The notes: generated by a model from the sequence alone, not told the origin. A stretch of 64,000 bases of DNA from Virgibacillus_F flavescens (GCF_050574275.1 NZ_CP192260.1:372001-436000), one strand, 5' to 3'; counted from the stretch's first letter, positions 51,550 to 59,531 are shown. Translations and numbers: made by a program.

Positions 51550-52392
51550 CTAAAAATAGATTCTATTTCCTGATGGATCTATTACCATGTATTCCTCACC
51601 ATCTAAATCAACAGGAACATTCAACCCCTGCAAACGGCTGACGATTTCTATTCTTTCGTTAGCTGGAACCGAAATGGTATAACTTTTCAAGCCTACTTCT
51701 TCCTTACCTGGAACACTTCCATTCAAGCTGTTCCATGTGTTTAATCCGATATGATGATGGTAGTTTGCAGAAGACAAAAATAATGCCTGATTCCCAAAGT
51801 GATTGACTACCTGAAAACCAAATCCTTTTGTATAAAACGATTCAACTTCAGAAAGGTCTGCTACTTGAAGATGGATATGTCCAATAATCGTACCCACTGG
51901 CATCCCCTGCCAGCCTTGCACAGCAACCTCTCTCATCAAAGCATTGGCATCCATTGGAAAAGTGCTCATTTCAACTTCATCACCATTCCAATTCCATTCT
52001 TCAGGGTCACGATCTGTATAAATTTCAACCCCATTTCCATCAGGATCTGAAATATACAACGCTTCACTGACAATGTGGTCAGAGGCTCCGTGAACAGGAT
52101 ATCCTTTATGCATAAAATGACGCAGCATTTTTGCTAAATCAGCTCTCTCTGGAAGTAAAAAAGCAATATGAAAAAGACCTGTCTTTCCTTTATTCAAAGG
52201 GACAGAGCTTTCAATTTGTTCAATCGTTAGTAGTGGTTTGGAACCACCAGCTGTTAATATTGCGAGGTGTGGTTGCTGCTCAATCACACGAAAACCCAAT
52301 ATGTTCTGATAGAAATTAAGTGAACGTTCCAAGTTGGCAACCTTTAAGTGAATGTGGTTAATATGCTTGGTGTCTTTATTATGAAATCTCAT
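51550..52392 (-). CDS. catE: Catechol-2,3-dioxygenase CatE (VOC family)
   Basis: A 280-residue extradiol dioxygenase made of two VOC modules. The first begins INHIHLKVANLERSLNFYQN, the second IGHIHLQVADLSEVESFY, with HHHIGLNTW and YMVIDPSGNRIYF closing the site; DPDGNGVEIYTDRDPEEW is a family mark of CatE. In B. subtilis CatE opens catechol rings and is induced by catechol and diamide through CatR and YodB. No CatD (DoxX) partner gene is adjacent here. Confidence 0.9.
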   Translation of the reverse strand: MRFHNKDTKHINHIHLKVANLERSLNFYQNILGFRVIEQQPHLAILTAGGSKPLLTIEQIESSVPLNKGKTGLFHIAFLLPERADLAKMLRHFMHKGYPVHGASDHIVSEALYISDPDGNGVEIYTDRDPEEWNWNGDEVEMSTFPMDANALMREVAVQGWQGMPVGTIIGHIHLQVADLSEVESFYTKGFGFQVVNHFGNQALFLSSANYHHHIGLNTWNSLNGSVPGKEEVGLKSYTISVPANERIEIVSRLQGLNVPVDLDGEEYMVIDPSGNRIYF

Positions 52393-52517
52393 GGGGGGAA
52401 TCTCCTCTTAGCCTTAATGTAGTTTAGTATAGTTTACATGTTTTTCAATTTTTTTGAAAGAAATACGTCGCTAGCATGGTGAAGGCAAAGATACCCAAAG
52501 TGCCGGTGTCAAAAGAT

Positions 52518-52832
52518 CTAACTGACTACTTTCAAACCAATAATAGTAAATATAATACCCAAAATACAAAACACTCTAAACCCATTTCGAGGTTCCTTAA
52601 AAAAGATCATACCAACGATAGCAGATCCTAATGTTCCTATTCCAGTCCAAACGGCATATGCAGTCGAGAGTGGAATACTGTCAAGCGCAAATGACAAAAA
52701 TGTAAAACTTATGATAAAGCCACCTGCTAATATAGCATTATTAACGATATTACTCTTTTCAGATACCTTTTTAACTCCTAGAACACCTACAATTTCAAAT
52801 AGCCCAGCAATAACAAGATAGCCCCACGCCAT
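52518..52832 (-). CDS. SMR-family efflux subunit (second of a pair)
   Basis: A 104-residue, 4-TM small multidrug resistance protein. The conserved Glu is in GLFEIVGVLGVKK, with STAYAVWTGIGTLGSAIVGM and FRVFCILGIIFTIIGLKV typical of the family. The gene starts at the base after the stop of the first SMR gene, so the two are translationally coupled and probably form a dual-topology heterodimer, like YkkCD or YvdRS. Guanidinium or quaternary-cation export is possible. Confidence 0.9.
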   Translation of the reverse strand: MAWGYLVIAGLFEIVGVLGVKKVSEKSNIVNNAILAGGFIISFTFLSFALDSIPLSTAYAVWTGIGTLGSAIVGMIFFKEPRNGFRVFCILGIIFTIIGLKVVS

Positions 52833-53213
52833 TTATTCCACCCCCTTTTTTGTAACATTATCGGAAACCTTTAACCCTATAATGAATAACGCCAACAAGA
52901 GAATTAATGCTAGCTTCACGAGTTTAAATGGCTCATGAAAATATAGGATATCGACCATCACCGTCCCAATTGTACCAATTCCGGTAAATACAGCATACGC
53001 AGTGCCTACTGGTACTTTTTTAGTAGCGCGAATTAATAATTCGAAGCTTAGTAAGATAGCAACTAATGTTAATAGACCAAGTGAATCTGATTTCAGGGCT
53101 GCCGCCCAGTAAATTTCAACCAACCCAGAAATGAATAAAAATAACCACGCCATTCCTTCCGATGGTATTTTCTTATCTGTGTCTTCATAATTTAAATTAT
53201 CCTTTGATGTCAT
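52833..53213 (-). CDS. SMR-family efflux subunit (first of a pair)
   Basis: A 126-residue SMR protein. It has a 20-residue hydrophilic N-terminal extension before MAWLFLFISGLVEIYWAAAL (conserved Glu), then VPVGTAYAVFTGIGTIGTV. The distal ATG after the extension has an SD only 0-2 nt away, so the start with AAAGGAAATTAGT before ATG 53213 is kept. The divergent TetR gene and the palindromic intergenic region suggest local repression. Confidence 0.88.
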   Translation of the reverse strand: MTSKDNLNYEDTDKKIPSEGMAWLFLFISGLVEIYWAAALKSDSLGLLTLVAILLSFELLIRATKKVPVGTAYAVFTGIGTIGTVMVDILYFHEPFKLVKLALILLLALFIIGLKVSDNVTKKGVE

Positions 53214-53249
53214 ACTAATTTCCTTTCTTTACTGGCGTTCATTGTTTTT

Positions 53250-53313
53250 ATAATACAGTTGTACTATTTATAATATCACATGATTATTAAATAGTACACT
53301 TGTGTTATAATAA
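53250..53313. promoter_or_regulatory. Palindromic operator-promoter between SMR pair and tetR-like gene
   Basis: GTTGTACTATTTATAAT on the left is mirrored by ATTATTAAATAGTACAC on the right, extended by ATAATACA and TGTGTTATAAT. The TATAAT at 53306-53311 is the likely -10 of the tetR-like gene. A TetR dimer pair could bind here and repress both directions. Confidence 0.65.
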
Positions 53314-53317
53314 AACT

Positions 53318-53917
53318 ATGCCGAAAATAGTTGATCACGAAAAACGAAAAGTTGAAATAGCAGAAGCCACATGGAAAGTTATAGTAAACGCGGGACTGGA
53401 AGAAGCTACTGTACGTAAAATTGCTAAAACAGCTAATCTCTCTGTTGGATCATTACGTCATTATTTTTCTACCCAGTCCGAATTATTAGCGTTCTCTATG
53501 CAGCTTGTATCCAATCGGGTGAAGAATCGGATAGAAAACAAAAACTATGATGGCCCGCCACTTAAAGCCATGCATGATTTATTATGTGAATTTTTACCAA
53601 TAGATGAGGATCGCAGAATTGAAATGGAGGTGTGGATGGTTTTCTCTACCCGAACGCTTGTCGATCCTGATTTAAAAGATGTGAGCGAACAGGTTTACGA
53701 AGAAATATATCGTGCATGTGCAATCGTCATTGATAGACTTACCGATTTAGGATTAGTATCACCAAAACTGGATAATAATATGGAAACTGAAAGATTGTAT
53801 GCGTTAGTAGATGGAATGGCTTTACACAGCCTTCTGCATCCAGAACGATTCACCGTACAAAAAATGCAGGCTGCATTAACGTATCATCTTGAAAAATTAT
53901 GCGAACATACAGATTAG
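53318..53917 (+). CDS. TetR-family transcriptional regulator, probably leaderless
   Basis: A 199-residue TetR protein. The N-terminal HTH is EEATVRKIAKTANLSVGSLRHYF, close to BetI-like members; the C-terminal ligand domain is unspecific. It faces an SMR exporter pair and likely represses it. No ribosome site precedes ATG 53318, and the TATAAT 6 bp upstream puts the transcription start at or next to the A of the ATG. The in-frame TTG 53300 lies inside that promoter. Confidence 0.9.
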   Translation: MPKIVDHEKRKVEIAEATWKVIVNAGLEEATVRKIAKTANLSVGSLRHYFSTQSELLAFSMQLVSNRVKNRIENKNYDGPPLKAMHDLLCEFLPIDEDRRIEMEVWMVFSTRTLVDPDLKDVSEQVYEEIYRACAIVIDRLTDLGLVSPKLDNNMETERLYALVDGMALHSLLHPERFTVQKMQAALTYHLEKLCEHTD

Positions 53918-53930
53918 AAAGGATGATAGT

Positions 53931-54473
53931 GTGAAAGAGCAAGCGAAGAACTTTGCAGAAAAAGCACATCAGGGTCAAAAACGTAAGAATACGGATGCAG
54001 CGTATATTACCCATCCAATACGCGTTGCTGAAAAGTTAGAACGAGCAGGACTTCCAGAAGAGTTAGTATGCGCTGGCTACTTACATGATGTTGTTGAAGA
54101 CACCATTTACGAAATAGAAGATATCGAAGCCGAGTTTGGTCCACGTGTAGCAGAACTAGTCGCTGCCCACACCGAGGATAAATCGAAATCCTGGCAGGAA
54201 CGTAAACAGCATACAATTGATGCTCTTCGTGACGCCGAAAATGAAGTTAAGTATCTGGTTGTTGCCGATAAACTGGATAATTTGCTTGGTTTAGAACAAG
54301 ACATTGATTCAAACGGTGATGCGGTATGGCAGAATTTTAACGCGGGAGTGGAGCAGCAAAAATGGTACAACACATCTATTGTCGAGAATATGTATGTGGG
54401 ACTTAGTCCAGAAGAAATCCCAAGTTATTTTGCTGAGTATGAGGACGCTGTTAGACGAGTATTTCATAGCTAA
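53931..54473 (+). CDS. HD-domain hydrolase, SpoT/MESH1-like
   Basis: A 180-residue HD-superfamily protein. The metal-binding signature is THPIRVAEKLE, then GYLHDVVEDT (HD) and a late VVADKLDNL (Asp). The arrangement and size resemble single-domain (p)ppGpp hydrolases of the MESH1 type, but nucleotide specificity is not shown. GTG 53931 follows AAAGGATG and starts 14 nt after the TetR gene, so the two are co-transcribed. Confidence 0.82.
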   Translation: MKEQAKNFAEKAHQGQKRKNTDAAYITHPIRVAEKLERAGLPEELVCAGYLHDVVEDTIYEIEDIEAEFGPRVAELVAAHTEDKSKSWQERKQHTIDALRDAENEVKYLVVADKLDNLLGLEQDIDSNGDAVWQNFNAGVEQQKWYNTSIVENMYVGLSPEEIPSYFAEYEDAVRRVFHS

Positions 54474-54479
54474 AATAAG

Positions 54480-54513
54480 AAACACCTTCCATCAAATGTG
54501 GAAGGTGTTTTCT
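54480..54513. terminator. Bidirectional terminator between HD gene and rsgA
   Basis: GAAACACCTTCCA pairs with TGGAAGGTGTTTTC around TCAAATG; T runs on both strands. Confidence 0.83.
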
Positions 54514-54516
54514 ATA

Positions 54517-55587
54517 TCATCCTTTTTTACGATGTTTATGTTTATTTTTCTGGTTCTTTGAAATCTTTTTCCATTTATTTTTTTCTTCAAGTTGTGCTTT
54601 TTGATCCTGTTTTCTTTTTTCATAAGCTAGTTCTCGCAGCAGCTTTAAATAGCTTTGGTATCGTCCTTCAGATAAGTCACCATTTCTGATTGCCTCCTGT
54701 ACGCTGCATCCAGGTTCTGTCTCATGCTGACAATCTGTAAACTTACAATTTTTCTCCAGAACCTCTATATCCTGGAACGTCGTATCAATTGATGATTCGC
54801 CTTCCCATAACTGTAATTCGCGCATACCAGGGGTATCGATTAACAATGATCCGTTCGGTAAGAGGAACATTTCACGATGGGTGGTTGTGTGACGACCTTT
54901 ACTGTCTCCAGTTCGAACATCTTTTGTTTCCTGGACAACATTTCCGATAAGCGTATTAACTAGTGTAGATTTCCCAACTCCAGAAGAACCAAGCAATGCA
55001 GCTGTTTTTCCAGACGGCAAATAAGAGATCAATTCCTCAATGCCATCCATCGTAATGCTGCTTACAGGGATAATCGGAACACCAATTGCAACCTCTTCAA
55101 CGTGCGTGATAGCAGCCTGCACTTCTTCAGGTGAACATTCGTCACTTTTTGTCAGTACAATTACCGGCGTTGCTCCACTGTCATATGTTGATAAAATATA
55201 TCGCTCGATACGACGCAGATTTAAATCATGATTAAGCGAATTAACAATAAAAACGGTATCCATATTAGCCGCAACAATCTGTGCTTCTGTCTTTGTTCCT
55301 GCCGCTTGACGAACAAATTGACTTTTCCTGGGCAGCAATCGATTAATTACTGCTTTCTTTTCCTCAACTAGCTTCTGAACTTCAACCCAGTCGCCGACCG
55401 CTGGATAATCCAATGGACTATATGCTTCGTTAATAAATTTTCCACTTAAATGTGAGAAATACTCCATTTCGCCATCTAAAACACGATAGCTGTTTTTTTG
55501 GACCGCGATTACGCGACCTATTTTTTCTTCATCAATTTCTTGGACAGACCGATTCCATCCAACTGTTTCTAGTTTATTCAATTTCAT
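54517..55587 (-). CDS. rsgA: Ribosome small-subunit-dependent GTPase RsgA-type
   Basis: A 356-residue circularly permuted GTPase. The OB domain comes first, then G4 (TKSD, 146-149), G1 (GSSGVGKS, 200-207), G2 (GRHTTTHREM), G3 (DTPG, 251-254) and a zinc knuckle (C281, C286, H288, C294). RsgA checks late 30S maturation. It is longer than YloQ of B. subtilis (about 298) and ends in a Lys-rich tail (KNKWKKISKNQKNKHKHRKK), so it may be a second RsgA paralogue. Its ribosome site is trapped in a hairpin and sits at the end of an upstream small ORF. Confidence 0.92.
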   Translation of the reverse strand: MKLNKLETVGWNRSVQEIDEEKIGRVIAVQKNSYRVLDGEMEYFSHLSGKFINEAYSPLDYPAVGDWVEVQKLVEEKKAVINRLLPRKSQFVRQAAGTKTEAQIVAANMDTVFIVNSLNHDLNLRRIERYILSTYDSGATPVIVLTKSDECSPEEVQAAITHVEEVAIGVPIIPVSSITMDGIEELISYLPSGKTAALLGSSGVGKSTLVNTLIGNVVQETKDVRTGDSKGRHTTTHREMFLLPNGSLLIDTPGMRELQLWEGESSIDTTFQDIEVLEKNCKFTDCQHETEPGCSVQEAIRNGDLSEGRYQSYLKLLRELAYEKRKQDQKAQLEEKNKWKKISKNQKNKHKHRKKG

Positions 55588-55612
55588 TTTCCTCCTAATT
55601 ATATGGAGGAAA
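55588..55612 (-). promoter_or_regulatory. Hairpin sequestering the rsgA Shine-Dalgarno
   Basis: On the minus strand TTTCCTCC (55612-55605) pairs perfectly with GGAGGAAA (55595-55588), which is the rsgA ribosome site. The 8-bp stem has a 9-nt loop (ATATAATTA). A ribosome finishing the small ORF would have to open it. Confidence 0.7.
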
Positions 55613-55690
55613 GTCCGTGCTTACGCCGACTGTTCCCCCACTTTGATATGTGTTTGTTGGTTTGATAATGCAATTGTATAAATAGCCATT
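55595..55690 (-). CDS. 31-residue small ORF coupled to rsgA, function unknown
   Basis: AAAGGAG lies before ATG 55690. The ORF encodes MAILYNCIIKPTNTYQSGG followed by a TVGVSTDFPPYN end and stops with TAG at 55597-55595, 7 nt before the rsgA ATG. Its last codons form the arm that hides the rsgA ribosome site. So it may be a leader peptide for translational coupling, or a genuine small protein. I do not recognise the peptide family. Confidence 0.6.
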   Translation of the reverse strand, partial: NGYLYNCIIKPTNTYQSGGTVGVSTDFPPYN

Positions 55691-55853
55691 TAACACCACT
55701 CCTTTCAAAATGGACGAACAAGATTTCTATTAGTATACTACAAATTCAGAAAATGTGCGCAAGAAAATTAATTTATTTTTCAATTTTTGCAGAATGAACT
55801 AAGCAGGTGCTTTCTGAAATAGTTAAACAAGCCAGCATTTCATTAGTGTAGTT

Positions 55854-56446
55854 TGGACAAAATCTCTAAACTGCGAAGTAACTTTAGATTTATTTCCACA
55901 CCCGAAATAAACTGCGAGGTAACAGCAACGAGATTTCCGCGGATGGCAGTCGCTTTCCGCGAGCGGCTGGTGAGCCTCCTCGTGCTGACGCACTCCGGGG
56001 TCTCACCTATGCCTTTCCTCCCGCAGGAGTCGACTGCCATCCGCTCCAATCTCTTGACGATATGGGGATGTCGAGGATTTATTAACTCTACTCCTGATAG
56101 CACGTCTATTTAAGCACGCATTAGAAAGAAAAAAGTCATAAATCGCTTAACCAGTCCTGGTGAGTGGAGGGGGGGTGACTCCTGCGGGAACAACACGAGT
56201 CTGAAGGCCCCGCAGAAAAGAATTCTGAAGAGGAGGGCCAACTGCGGACAACGTTGGCATACCCCTTGTCGGGGCAAGGAGACTGAAGCCGTTCCCTAAG
56301 GTGCGCATCCGCCCGCAACGATCCCGGACGGGCAGCTATAGAACAAGTCTTTGAAAATAAACCTTAAGTTACGTCGCGGTTTACATCTTCTGCGAAGAAG
56401 TAACTAGAAACAGGTTTCAGGAATAGATATGTTCGTAATTCGTGTC
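55854..56446. repeat. M1 compound palindromic repeat, copy F (uninterrupted)
   Basis: Starts at GGACAAAATCTCTAAACTGC. P1: CAACGAGATTTCCGCGGATG ... CGACTGCCATCCGCTCCAAT, arms complementary. P2: CCAGTCCTGGTGAGTGGAGG, GACTCCTGCGGGAACAAC, then the inserted GCGGACAACGTTGGC and CCCCTTGTCGGGG segment, then CCGTTCCC and GGACGGGCAGC. Right end GGAATAGATATGTTCGTAAT. The 55691-56523 gap holds only this. Confidence 0.87.
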
Positions 56447-56482
56447 GAGTACTATGAATTTTATTTGAAAGTTGAGTTTAAA

Positions 56483-56515
56483 AAAACAGGAGCAGATTCA
56501 ATCTGCTCCTGTTCT
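56483..56515 (-). terminator. Rho-independent terminator of the aldo/keto reductase gene
   Basis: On the minus strand AACAGGAGCAGATT pairs with AATCTGCTCCTGTT, then T6. Confidence 0.87.
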
Positions 56516-56523
56516 CTATAAAT

Positions 56524-57348
56524 CTATCTGACATTCATTTCACTTGGTTCTGGTCCCTTACGTTCATTTCGGTCCAGTTCAGCAATTTTATTCATGTCGT
56601 CTTTCGATAACTCAAAGCCAAACACATCAAAGTTTTCTTCGATACGTGATGGCGTTACAGATTTCGGAATAACAATTCTTCCGCTCTGTAAGTGCCAACG
56701 AATAATTACCTGTGCAGATGTTTTACCATGCTGCTCGGCAACTTCTTTAATCGCATCATTATTCAACACTTCGCCACCCTGCATCAATGGACTCCATGCT
56801 TCCAAATAAATATCATTTTTCTTACAGAATTCCTGCAGTTTACTTTGCTGTAAGTACGGATGACATTCCACCTGATTTACTACAGGTGTAACTTCGCACT
56901 CATCAAGCAGACGTTTTAGATGTTCAATGTTAAAGTTGCATACTCCAATCGCTTTAACACGTCCATCTTTATATAATTTTTCCATTGCTTTGTACGTTTC
57001 AACATAATCATCATACTCAGGTGTTGGCCAGTGAATAAGATATAAGTCAACATAATCAAGACCTAATTTTTCAAGGCTTTCATCAAATGCTTTTAAAGTA
57101 TTATCATAGCCCTGGTCTGAGTTCCAAACTTTAGTTGTAATAAATAGATCTTCGCGGGGTACATTGCTTTGAGCAATTGCCTCCCCTACACCTCGTTCAT
57201 TTTTATAAACTTTTGCTGTATCGATAGAACGATATCCAACTTCTATTGCTGTAGATACTGCTGATGACACTTCATCTTCAGGAACCTGCCAAACGCCATA
57301 ACCAAGCTGCGGCATACGTAGTCCATTGTTTAACGTAATAAACTTCAT
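56524..57348 (-). CDS. Aldo/keto reductase (YvgN/YtbE-like)
   Basis: A 274-residue AKR. Catalytic tetrad: Asp and Tyr in SIDTAKVYKNERGVG, Lys in FITTKVWNSDQGYD, His in YLIHWPTPEYDDY. The NADPH phosphate site is RIVIPKSVTPSRIEENFDVF. It reduces reactive carbonyls such as methylglyoxal in close relatives. It is monocistronic; the promoter side faces a 21-bp periodic array. Confidence 0.93.
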   Translation of the reverse strand: MKFITLNNGLRMPQLGYGVWQVPEDEVSSAVSTAIEVGYRSIDTAKVYKNERGVGEAIAQSNVPREDLFITTKVWNSDQGYDNTLKAFDESLEKLGLDYVDLYLIHWPTPEYDDYVETYKAMEKLYKDGRVKAIGVCNFNIEHLKRLLDECEVTPVVNQVECHPYLQQSKLQEFCKKNDIYLEAWSPLMQGGEVLNNDAIKEVAEQHGKTSAQVIIRWHLQSGRIVIPKSVTPSRIEENFDVFGFELSKDDMNKIAELDRNERKGPEPSEMNVR

Positions 57349-57385
57349 CTTATCGCTTCCTTTCTTGCAATAGTGTACTAAAAGT

Positions 57386-57528
57386 TTATCACAAGGATTA
57401 CTTGGTGAGAAAATATCTGCTTAGATTAGAAAACTTTGCTTATCGTTGCCGAACTTTTACTTTTCGATGCCCAGATTCAACTTATCAGGCTCGAAAATTA
57501 GGTTATTCATTTCGTTGAAAAAATATCA
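57386..57528. repeat. 21-bp periodic TTATCG array (array 3, degraded)
   Basis: Cores begin at 57440 (TTATCGTTGCC), 57461 (TTTTCGATGCCCAGATTCAAC-like), 57482 (TTATCAGGCTCG) and 57503 (TTATTC), exactly 21 bp apart. A further ATATC occurs at 57523 and weaker TTATC/ATATC motifs at 57386 and 57413. The consensus matches array 1. It lies between the aldo/keto reductase start and the 3' end of the ABC-F gene. Confidence 0.7.
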
Positions 57529-57556
57529 ATCTCAACAAGTATATTGGACAAAGAAA

Positions 57557-57583
57557 CTACCACAATGATAATCATTGTGGTAG
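57557..57583 (-). terminator. Terminator of the ABC-F gene
   Basis: CTACCACAATGAT and ATCATTGTGGTAG form a perfect palindrome; on the minus strand it is followed by TTTCTTTG, a weak T tract. Confidence 0.65.
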
Positions 57584-57631
57584 AGACAGTTGTTATACTT
57601 TCTTATCTTCTAAAAACGGTAGTAATCCCTA

Positions 57632-59269
57632 CTATACCTTTTCTAATTCTGTCCACTTCTTTCGAGCGAATGTGAAGCTGCCTTCGAACCTTGTCAGCTT
57701 TTGATCAGCCATCAAGTATGTTAGTGGGAATAATCGATCCAGAAAATAACGATCATGCGATACAGCAATAATTGTTCCATCAAATTGTTCTAATGCATCC
57801 TCCAGAACTTCTTTAGACTCAATGTCCAGATGGTTTGTCGGCTCATCTAAAATTAATAGGTTATGATCCTGGTGAACCAGCTGCGCTAAGCGCAGCCGCA
57901 TTTGCTCCCCACCACTCAGACTGCTAACCTTTTGAAAGACAGTGTTGCCATAAAATAAAAATTTGGCCAAAATTCCACGAGCGTCCCCTTCTGTCACAGA
58001 AACCTGATCACGAAACTCATCGATAATGGAGCGTTCCCCGTTTACTTCAAGCATATGCTGAGACAGAAACCCAACCGACAAATTACTACCTAGCTTAATA
58101 ATGCCCTCATCTGTTTTTTCGGATTGCATGATCATTTTAAGCAAAGTTGATTTTCCGCAGCCATTTTCGCCAATAATAGCGATGCGTTCCTGAAATCTTA
58201 CGTGCAGATCTACATTTTTCAGTAATGGTTTTTTATCGAACTTCTTTGTAACACCATCTACGATAATAACGTCTTTACCACTTCGTTTATTCATCTGAAA
58301 GTCTAGATCAATCTTTTTTTGCTCCAGAATTGGCTTTTTCAATGTTTCCATTCTAGCTAACGCCTTCTCCATGCTTTTTGCCCGGCGATGCAGTCCGGCA
58401 TTTGGTGGATTTGCCTGGTTTGCCCACTCTTTTAACCGCTTGATTGTTTCTCGCATTTTTTTCATTTTCTTTTGCTGATCCTGATATTGCTGAAACTCAA
58501 TTAATAAACGGGCATCTCGTTCCTTTACGTAGTTGGAATAATTTGTATGATACCGAATTAATTCCCCTTGATCCATTTCCAGAATAGATGTAACGGTTTC
58601 ATCTAAAAAGTAACGGTCATGCGATACGATAACTACCGTTCCCGGGTAATTTTTAATAAAATCAGTTAGCCATTCAATAGCAAACAGATCCAAATGATTT
58701 GTTGGTTCATCCAGCAGCAGCAGATCTGGAGCTTTTAAAAGCAATTGAGCCAATCCGACTTTTGTCCGTTCTCCCCCACTCAGCTGTTCCCAGCTTTTTT
58801 TAGCTAAATCTGTGATTTGCAAACCGCTCATAATCCGTCTAATCTGCGAATCTATTTCGTATCCGCCCTCTTCTTGAAACTTTTCCTGCAGGACCCCATA
58901 TTTTTCAATATGTCGGGTGAGTTTATCCGGATTCGACTCTGTTGCCATTTCACTTTCTAAGCTGGTCATTTTATTTTTTAACTCAGTTAGCGTATCAAAA
59001 ACATCGTAAAGAAGTGATTCCACTTGCTTATTATCCTGCACATCCGGAGATTGCTGCAATAAACCTACTGATAAGTTCTTCTTCCAGCTGATTGTTCCTT
59101 CAGCAGGATCTGTTTTTTTTGCAAGCAAGTGTAATAAAGTGGTTTTACCTTCTCCGTTTCTTCCTATTAAGCCTATTCGTTCCTGTTCTTTAACTTCACA
59201 AGACATATCACTAAATATAATATTAGCACCATAGATTTGGGTAACGTTTTTTAAACTGCAAATAATCAT
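57632..59269 (-). CDS. ABC-F family ATPase, possible ribosome-protection factor
   Basis: A 545-residue protein with two ABC modules and no membrane domain. Walker A: GRNGEGKTTLLH and GENGCGKSTLLK; signatures LSGGERTKVGLAQLLL and LSGGEQMRLRLAQLV; Walker B: LLLLDEPTNHLDL and LLILDEPTNHLDI. The inter-ABC linker is about 90 residues, rich in Lys/Met (QQKKMKKMRETIKRLKEWAN). ATG 59269 follows GCGGAGGAA; the longer frame to 59350 lies in the leader. The leader ORF and hairpins resemble those of antibiotic-induced ABC-F genes (VmlR/Vga/Lsa type). Class cannot be named. Confidence 0.9.
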   Translation of the reverse strand: MIICSLKNVTQIYGANIIFSDMSCEVKEQERIGLIGRNGEGKTTLLHLLAKKTDPAEGTISWKKNLSVGLLQQSPDVQDNKQVESLLYDVFDTLTELKNKMTSLESEMATESNPDKLTRHIEKYGVLQEKFQEEGGYEIDSQIRRIMSGLQITDLAKKSWEQLSGGERTKVGLAQLLLKAPDLLLLDEPTNHLDLFAIEWLTDFIKNYPGTVVIVSHDRYFLDETVTSILEMDQGELIRYHTNYSNYVKERDARLLIEFQQYQDQQKKMKKMRETIKRLKEWANQANPPNAGLHRRAKSMEKALARMETLKKPILEQKKIDLDFQMNKRSGKDVIIVDGVTKKFDKKPLLKNVDLHVRFQERIAIIGENGCGKSTLLKMIMQSEKTDEGIIKLGSNLSVGFLSQHMLEVNGERSIIDEFRDQVSVTEGDARGILAKFLFYGNTVFQKVSSLSGGEQMRLRLAQLVHQDHNLLILDEPTNHLDIESKEVLEDALEQFDGTIIAVSHDRYFLDRLFPLTYLMADQKLTRFEGSFTFARKKWTELEKV

Positions 59270-59290
59270 TTTACTATTCCTCCGCAAAGC

Positions 59291-59399
59291 AGAGACATCG
59301 AAAAAGCAGTGTTTAAAATATACAGAAAAGACGACAGAGAAATACAGCACCCCGTCGTCTTAATCATTCATTTATCTTCGCTTGTGGGCAGATGTCTCT
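59291..59399 (-). promoter_or_regulatory. Attenuator-like hairpins in the ABC-F leader
   Basis: On the minus strand AAGACGAC (59361-59354) pairs with GTCGTCTT (59335-59328), followed by TTCTG, a terminator-like stem. Outside it, AGAGACATC (59399-59391) is perfectly complementary to GATGTCTCT (59299-59291), next to the ABC-F ribosome site. They lie between the 39-codon leader ORF and the ABC-F start. Confidence 0.55.
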
Positions 59400-59411
59400 A
59401 ACTGGTATTTT

Positions 59412-59531
59412 TTATTCATTTGTTTTGAAAAAGGACAGACTTATCCCGTTGAAAACAAATGATGCAAAAAGCGCATAACACATCCAGAGGTATTCTCTGA
59501 ACTTTGAAATGCTTTTACCAGTTTGAAACAT
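59412..59531 (-). CDS. 39-residue leader ORF of the ABC-F gene
   Basis: AAAGGAGGTGGGAGTC gives a very strong ribosome site before ATG 59531. The peptide begins MFQTGKSISKFREYLW, continues with a hydrophobic stretch (MCYALFASFVF) and ends SLSFFKTNE. The stop is 13 nt before the first regulatory helix. A leader whose translation stalls would free the downstream gene; it may instead be a small membrane peptide. Not recognised. Confidence 0.65.
   Translation of the reverse strand: MFQTGKSISKFREYLWMCYALFASFVFNGISLSFFKTNE

Noticed and set aside
55602..55632. RNase P RNA-like signature GAGGAAAGTCC
   Set aside because: Only this one motif resembles RNase P RNA; no P4 partner or flanking conserved regions. 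The bases are explained by the rsgA leader hairpin and small ORF.
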